Shown one piece after another: positions 60,468-64,000 of a stretch of DNA of 64,000 bases. The notes below the pieces were generated by a model, which did not search any database, was not told the origin of the DNA, and worked only from the letters and a program-made list of their open reading frames with translations. The stretch is from Gemmatimonadota bacterium. GTDB taxonomy: Bacteria > Gemmatimonadota > Gemmatimonadetes > Gemmatimonadales > Gemmatimonadaceae. The first letter of the stretch is position 1, and every line of letters starts with the position of its first letter. The translations under genes were made by a program, and so were the position numbers. Location of the stretch: contig JADJRJ010000031.1 of assembly GCA_016712265.1 (NCBI GenBank), positions 930,001 through 994,000 of the forward strand, in the 5' to 3' direction.

Positions 60468-61846
60468 GCGACGCGCAGCAACGCGCGGGCAAGCGAGAAG
60501 TACACGACCAGCCCGGTTACGTCCACGAGGGATGCCACGAAGGGCGACGAGGCAATGGCGGGGTCGACGTTGAGGCGCTGGAAGCCTAACGGCAGCATGG
60601 CGCCGACCACCGCACCGACCACGACCACGCCCACGAGGGTGAGCGCGACGACGGCGGCGACATTGGTCTCGGTGCCCCAGAGCAACGCGCGCCCGAAGCC
60701 CAGGAGACCGAGGCAAGTGCCGAGCACGAGTCCTTGGCCCAGCTCCCGCGCGAGGATGCGCCACACATCGGACCCGTCCACGTCACCAACCGCGAGGGCC
60801 CGCGTGATGAGTGTCGCGCTCTGGGAGCCGGAGTTCCCGCCGGAGGAGATGATCAGCGGGATGAACACGGTGAGCGTGAGCACCGCGGCGAGGGTGCTTT
60901 CATAGTGCCGCATGGCGGTGCCGGTGAACATCTCGCCAATGAACAGGAAGACGAGCCATCCCACGCGCTTGCGGGCGACACTCCAGAAGCCGGCCTGGAA
61001 ATAGGGCACCTCCAGCGGCTGAACGGCACCCTGCTTCTGCGCGTCCTCGGTCTGTTCTTCGACAATGGCGTCGATGACGTCGTCGACCGTGATGACCCCG
61101 ATGATGCGGTCGAAGCCGTCGACCACGGGGACGGCGACGAGGTCGTACTCCGACGTGAATCGCGCGACATCCGCACGGTCCGCCGTGGCGGGCACCTTCA
61201 CCACCTCGGTCCAGGCGATATCGGCGACCCGCGCATCATCTGGCGCGGCGACGAGCTCGCGCAGGGACAGCACGCCGGCGAGCGCCCCCCGTTCGTCGAC
61301 CACATAGATCGCGTGCATGGCTTCCTTGCGCCCGCTGCGCGCGGCAGCGCGCACCACGGCGAGGGCGTCCTGGATGCTCAGGTCCTGCATCACCGCGACG
61401 AACTCAGTGGTCATCAGGCCGCCGGCGCTGTCGGGCTCGTATTGCAGGAGGCGCTCGGTCTCCTGGCGTGCCTCGTCCGAGAGGTCGTGGAGGATCTCGT
61501 CGGCCGTTTCTTCCTCGAGTTCCTCCAGGACATCGGCCCGTTCGTCCGGGGTCATCTCCGAGACCAGCGCAGCAGCCTGCGCGGGGCTCATCTCCTCCAG
61601 CAGGTCGATCCGGATCTCGTCGTCCAGGTACTCGACCACGTGGGCGGCGCGCGCGGGGCCAAGGACGCGGAGGAACTCGCCGAGTTTCTCGCGCGGCAAC
61701 ATCTCCGCAACATCTGCCAGGTCCTTCGGGTGCAACTCCTCGGTTTCTGCGGCAATGTCGCCCGGTGACTCCTCGAGCAGGGCGAGGATATCCGGGGCGA
61801 GGAGCGCCGCGAGTTCGCGGTCGTGGGAGCGCTGCGGTGGAGTCAT
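60464..61846 (-). CDS. mgtE: MgtE-type magnesium transporter
   Basis: 460 residues from the ATG giving MTPPQRSHDRELAALLAPDI; the frame to 61930 adds an improbable leader. The N-terminal MgtE_N superhelix (LHPKDLADVAEMLPREKLGE) precedes two CBS domains (AIYVVDERGALAGVLSLREL and YDLVAVPVVDGFDRIIGVIT) and five C-terminal helices. The pore motif PLIISSGGNSGSQSATLITR is intact. It imports Mg(II), gated by Mg bound to the cytosolic part. No Mg-responsive riboswitch was recognised upstream. Confidence 0.92.
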   Translation of the reverse strand: MTPPQRSHDRELAALLAPDILALLEESPGDIAAETEELHPKDLADVAEMLPREKLGEFLRVLGPARAAHVVEYLDDEIRIDLLEEMSPAQAAALVSEMTPDERADVLEELEEETADEILHDLSDEARQETERLLQYEPDSAGGLMTTEFVAVMQDLSIQDALAVVRAAARSGRKEAMHAIYVVDERGALAGVLSLRELVAAPDDARVADIAWTEVVKVPATADRADVARFTSEYDLVAVPVVDGFDRIIGVITVDDVIDAIVEEQTEDAQKQGAVQPLEVPYFQAGFWSVARKRVGWLVFLFIGEMFTGTAMRHYESTLAAVLTLTVFIPLIISSGGNSGSQSATLITRALAVGDVDGSDVWRILARELGQGLVLGTCLGLLGFGRALLWGTETNVAAVVALTLVGVVVVGAVVGAMLPLGFQRLNVDPAIASSPFVASLVDVTGLVVYFSLARALLRVA

Positions 61847-62022
61847 GGGGCGCCTCGACTCAGGCGATGAAGCGTCGCGCGGGCGCGCACGCTGGCCGCG
61901 CAACTTACGGCTGTCGTCCCGGCTGAACAACGGGTTCCTCGGCTTCTACGGTTGTGTGACCCGCCGCCATCCAACCATCGACGGCGCTGTGGTGTCTCAG
62001 GGAGGCTTTCACCCTCGTGACA

Positions 62023-64000
62023 ATGCGACGCCTCCTGTCCTTGACGCTTGTGGCCGCTGGTGCCGCAGGTCATGCCCAACAACTTGCCCCGACGTCCCCG
62101 CGGGCCCCGCGTGCGGTGGCCCCGTTCGTGACGGAAGCGGTGAAGGCGGGTACCGCGCCGGTGATCGATGGCCGGGATCGCGACGCGGTGTGGGCGCAGG
62201 CGCAGGTCCTGGATGCGTTCCGTCAGTTTGACCCGGTCGAGGACGCCGATCCGACGCTGCGGACGGAGGCGCGGTTCGCGTATGACGAGAAGAACCTCTA
62301 TGTGCTCGTCCGCGCCTTTGACCCGCATCCCGACTCCATCATGGCGCTGCTCTCGCGCCGGGACGAGCGCACACAGTCTGACTACATCCGCGTCATGATC
62401 GACTCGTACCACGACCGGCGCACGGCGTACCAGTTCGTGGTCAATCCCGCCGGGGTGCAGCGTGACATCTACCTCTACAATGACGGTGAGCAGGACGAGA
62501 CCTGGAATGCGGTCTGGGACGTGAAGACCGCGATCGACTCCCTCGGGTGGGTGGCGGAGTTTCGCATTCCCCTGAGCCAGCTGCGTTTCGCCCCGCGGGA
62601 TGAACACACCTTCGGCGTGGGGGTGCAGCGTGAAGTGGCGCGGCTCAATGAGCGCAGCAGCTGGCCGTTGTACCGGCGGACCGCGTTCGGCATCGCCTCC
62701 CAACTCGGGGAAATCCGCGGGATCCGCGGGATCGGTGGGAACCGTCGCGTGGAACTGATGCCGTACTCGGTGCAGTCCAACGAGTCACGGGTCCGCGGAG
62801 CCGGCTGGGGGCGGACGCAACGATCAACTGCTGGCGCGGACCTCAAGCTGGGGATTTCGTCGAACCTGACCCTGGACGCAACGATCAATCCGGACTTTGG
62901 GCAGGTGGAGGCTGATCCCGCGGTGCTCAACCTCTCGGCCTTTGAGCAGTTCTTCGAGGAGCGGCGGCCGTTCTTCCTGGAGGGGACCGGGATCTTCTCG
63001 TTCGCCATTGACTGCAACGATGGCCAGTGCACGGGTCCCTTCTACTCCCGGCGGGTTGGGCGCGCGCCACAGACGGGCTTCCTCAGCCCGGACGCGAACG
63101 CGGTCCCGACGTCGAGCACGATCCTGGGAGCTGCCAAGCTGACCGGTCGCCTGTCGAACGGGATGTCCCTTGGTGTCATGAACGCCGTGACCGGACGTGA
63201 GGCGGTCGCCGATTCGTTGACGGTGGAGCCGCGCGCGAACTACTTCGTGGCGAGGATGCAGCAGGACCTGCGAGGCGGTCGCAGCGGCTTCGGGGCTATC
63301 GTGTCTGCCGCCAATCGCAGCCTGGATGCGCAAACGCGGGACTTTCTCCGCCGCGACGCCTACACCGCCGGCGTCGACTTCCGGCACCGGTTTGGCCCGG
63401 GCGACAACCTCCAGGTCTCCGGGCACGTGCTCGGCAGTGCCGTGCACGGGAGCGAGTCGGCGATCGCGCGGACACAACGGAGTGGGGTGCACTTCTATCA
63501 GCGCCCCGACGATGACATCGCCTACGACTCCACGCGCACCAGCCTCGGGGGGCTCAGCTCGGGGATCGGGATCAACAAGAGTGGTGGCGGCATTACGCGT
63601 TTTCACACCGGGCTGTGGTACAAGTCGCCTGGCCTGGAAGTGAACGACCTGGGGTACATGCAGAGCGCCAACAGCATGGGGCACTCGCTGTGGTTTGCGC
63701 TGGTGTTCCAGCAGCCGCGGGCGTTCTACCGGCGCTTGCAGGTGAACTTCAACCAGTGGAACTCGTTCTTTACCGACGGTGTCGCCAACGGCCGGGGTGG
63801 GAACATCAACCTGAACGGCCAGTTGAAGAACATGTGGTTCTTCTACGGCGGAGTGGGTGGCGAACTTGGGACGTACTGCGGTGCCTGCCTGCGCGGCGGC
63901 CCCGCATTGTTCGAGTTGCCTCGCATGTTCAGCTTCATGGGATTCGGCGGCGACCAGCGCAAGGCGGTCGTGCCAGAGTTCAACTTCAACTACAGTCGCG
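62023..64000 (+). CDS. Second DUF5916 protein with CBM9-like domain, 5' part
   Basis: The gene starts at ATG 62023 (MRRLLSLTLVAAGAAGHAQQ, a signal peptide) and is open through the right edge, 659 codons visible. The CBM9-like part is APVIDGRDRDAVWAQAQVLD, RFAYDEKNLYVLVRAFDPHP and RVMIDSYHDRRTAYQFVVNP. DUF5916 features follow: INPDFGQVEADPAVLNLSAF then EQFFEERRPFFLEGTGIFSF and FYSRRVGRAP. It also has a CNDGQC loop absent from the copy at 16074. The rest resembles an outer-membrane barrel. It diverges from mgtE across 176 bases that show no recognised site. Function is unknown. Confidence 0.85.
   Translation, partial: MRRLLSLTLVAAGAAGHAQQLAPTSPRAPRAVAPFVTEAVKAGTAPVIDGRDRDAVWAQAQVLDAFRQFDPVEDADPTLRTEARFAYDEKNLYVLVRAFDPHPDSIMALLSRRDERTQSDYIRVMIDSYHDRRTAYQFVVNPAGVQRDIYLYNDGEQDETWNAVWDVKTAIDSLGWVAEFRIPLSQLRFAPRDEHTFGVGVQREVARLNERSSWPLYRRTAFGIASQLGEIRGIRGIGGNRRVELMPYSVQSNESRVRGAGWGRTQRSTAGADLKLGISSNLTLDATINPDFGQVEADPAVLNLSAFEQFFEERRPFFLEGTGIFSFAIDCNDGQCTGPFYSRRVGRAPQTGFLSPDANAVPTSSTILGAAKLTGRLSNGMSLGVMNAVTGREAVADSLTVEPRANYFVARMQQDLRGGRSGFGAIVSAANRSLDAQTRDFLRRDAYTAGVDFRHRFGPGDNLQVSGHVLGSAVHGSESAIARTQRSGVHFYQRPDDDIAYDSTRTSLGGLSSGIGINKSGGGITRFHTGLWYKSPGLEVNDLGYMQSANSMGHSLWFALVFQQPRAFYRRLQVNFNQWNSFFTDGVANGRGGNINLNGQLKNMWFFYGGVGGELGTYCGACLRGGPALFELPRMFSFMGFGGDQRKAVVPEFNFNYSR

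Noticed and set aside
61847..62022. Magnesium riboswitch in front of mgtE
   Set aside because: The gap was read on the minus strand for M-box-like conserved pieces and none were seen.
1..64000. CRISPR array, tRNA, rRNA or insertion sequence
   Set aside because: No regularly spaced identical repeats, no cloverleaf-like segments with the conserved T-loop, and no transposase-like frames were seen.

Overview
The window is a gene-dense stretch of a G+C-rich (about two-thirds by eye) Gram-negative chromosome. SusC/SusD-like and FecR/TonB-type outer-membrane systems, two DUF5916 proteins, many secreted serine hydrolases and an imuA-imuB-dnaE2 mutasome together look most like Gemmatimonadota. That assignment is inference; no rRNA or other marker gene is present. 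I saw no tRNA, rRNA, CRISPR array or transposase. No stretch over 300 bases lacks a gene; the longest gaps are 26618-26874 and 18309-18538.

1-7.9 kb: the end of a molybdenum-hydroxylase (CO dehydrogenase type) locus. It holds the FAD subunit (cut by the window edge), a convergent CoxG-like protein, an O/P-type porin, and a tightly packed plus-strand maturation operon: MoxR/CoxD ATPase, CoxE VWA protein, XdhC/CoxF, a molybdopterin-binding protein, SufU and MocA. The catalytic subunits are not visible. 7.9-18.3 kb: an APC permease, a SusC/SusD pair, a beta-lactamase-fold/D,D-dipeptidase fusion and a DUF5916 protein. 18.5-25.2 kb: the mutasome, transcribed leftward, with low-complexity repeat DNA inside all three genes and a long imuA/imuB overlap.

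25.2-38.3 kb: small metabolic genes (radical SAM, amidohydrolase plus amidase, pterin dehydratase, Bax-inhibitor protein). Then comes a leftward regulatory block of two ECF sigma factors, a zinc-finger anti-sigma factor and two DUF4097 proteins, facing a FecR/TonB-receptor pair. 38.3-48.6 kb: a ChaN-like lipoprotein, an aldo/keto reductase-RidA fusion, a HAD phosphatase, and a two-gene SNF2 helicase plus N6-adenine methylase locus that looks like an orphan defence module, next to a dicarboxylate/amino-acid symporter.

48.6-64 kb: rhodanese, NUDIX, serine hydrolase and polysaccharide deacetylase; an mntH-usp-mntR operon with a DtxR-type operator; an SPFH operon containing a 59-residue ribbon-helix-helix gene; DUF72, SURF1, an EamA transporter, MgtE, and the start of a second DUF5916 gene.

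The most unusual whole-window signal is the octamer CGTTAGGC (reverse complement GCCTAACG). I count 25 copies, against two or three expected from base composition. Twenty-three are read in frame as NCG-TTA-GGC (x-Leu-Gly) in genes of unrelated function.
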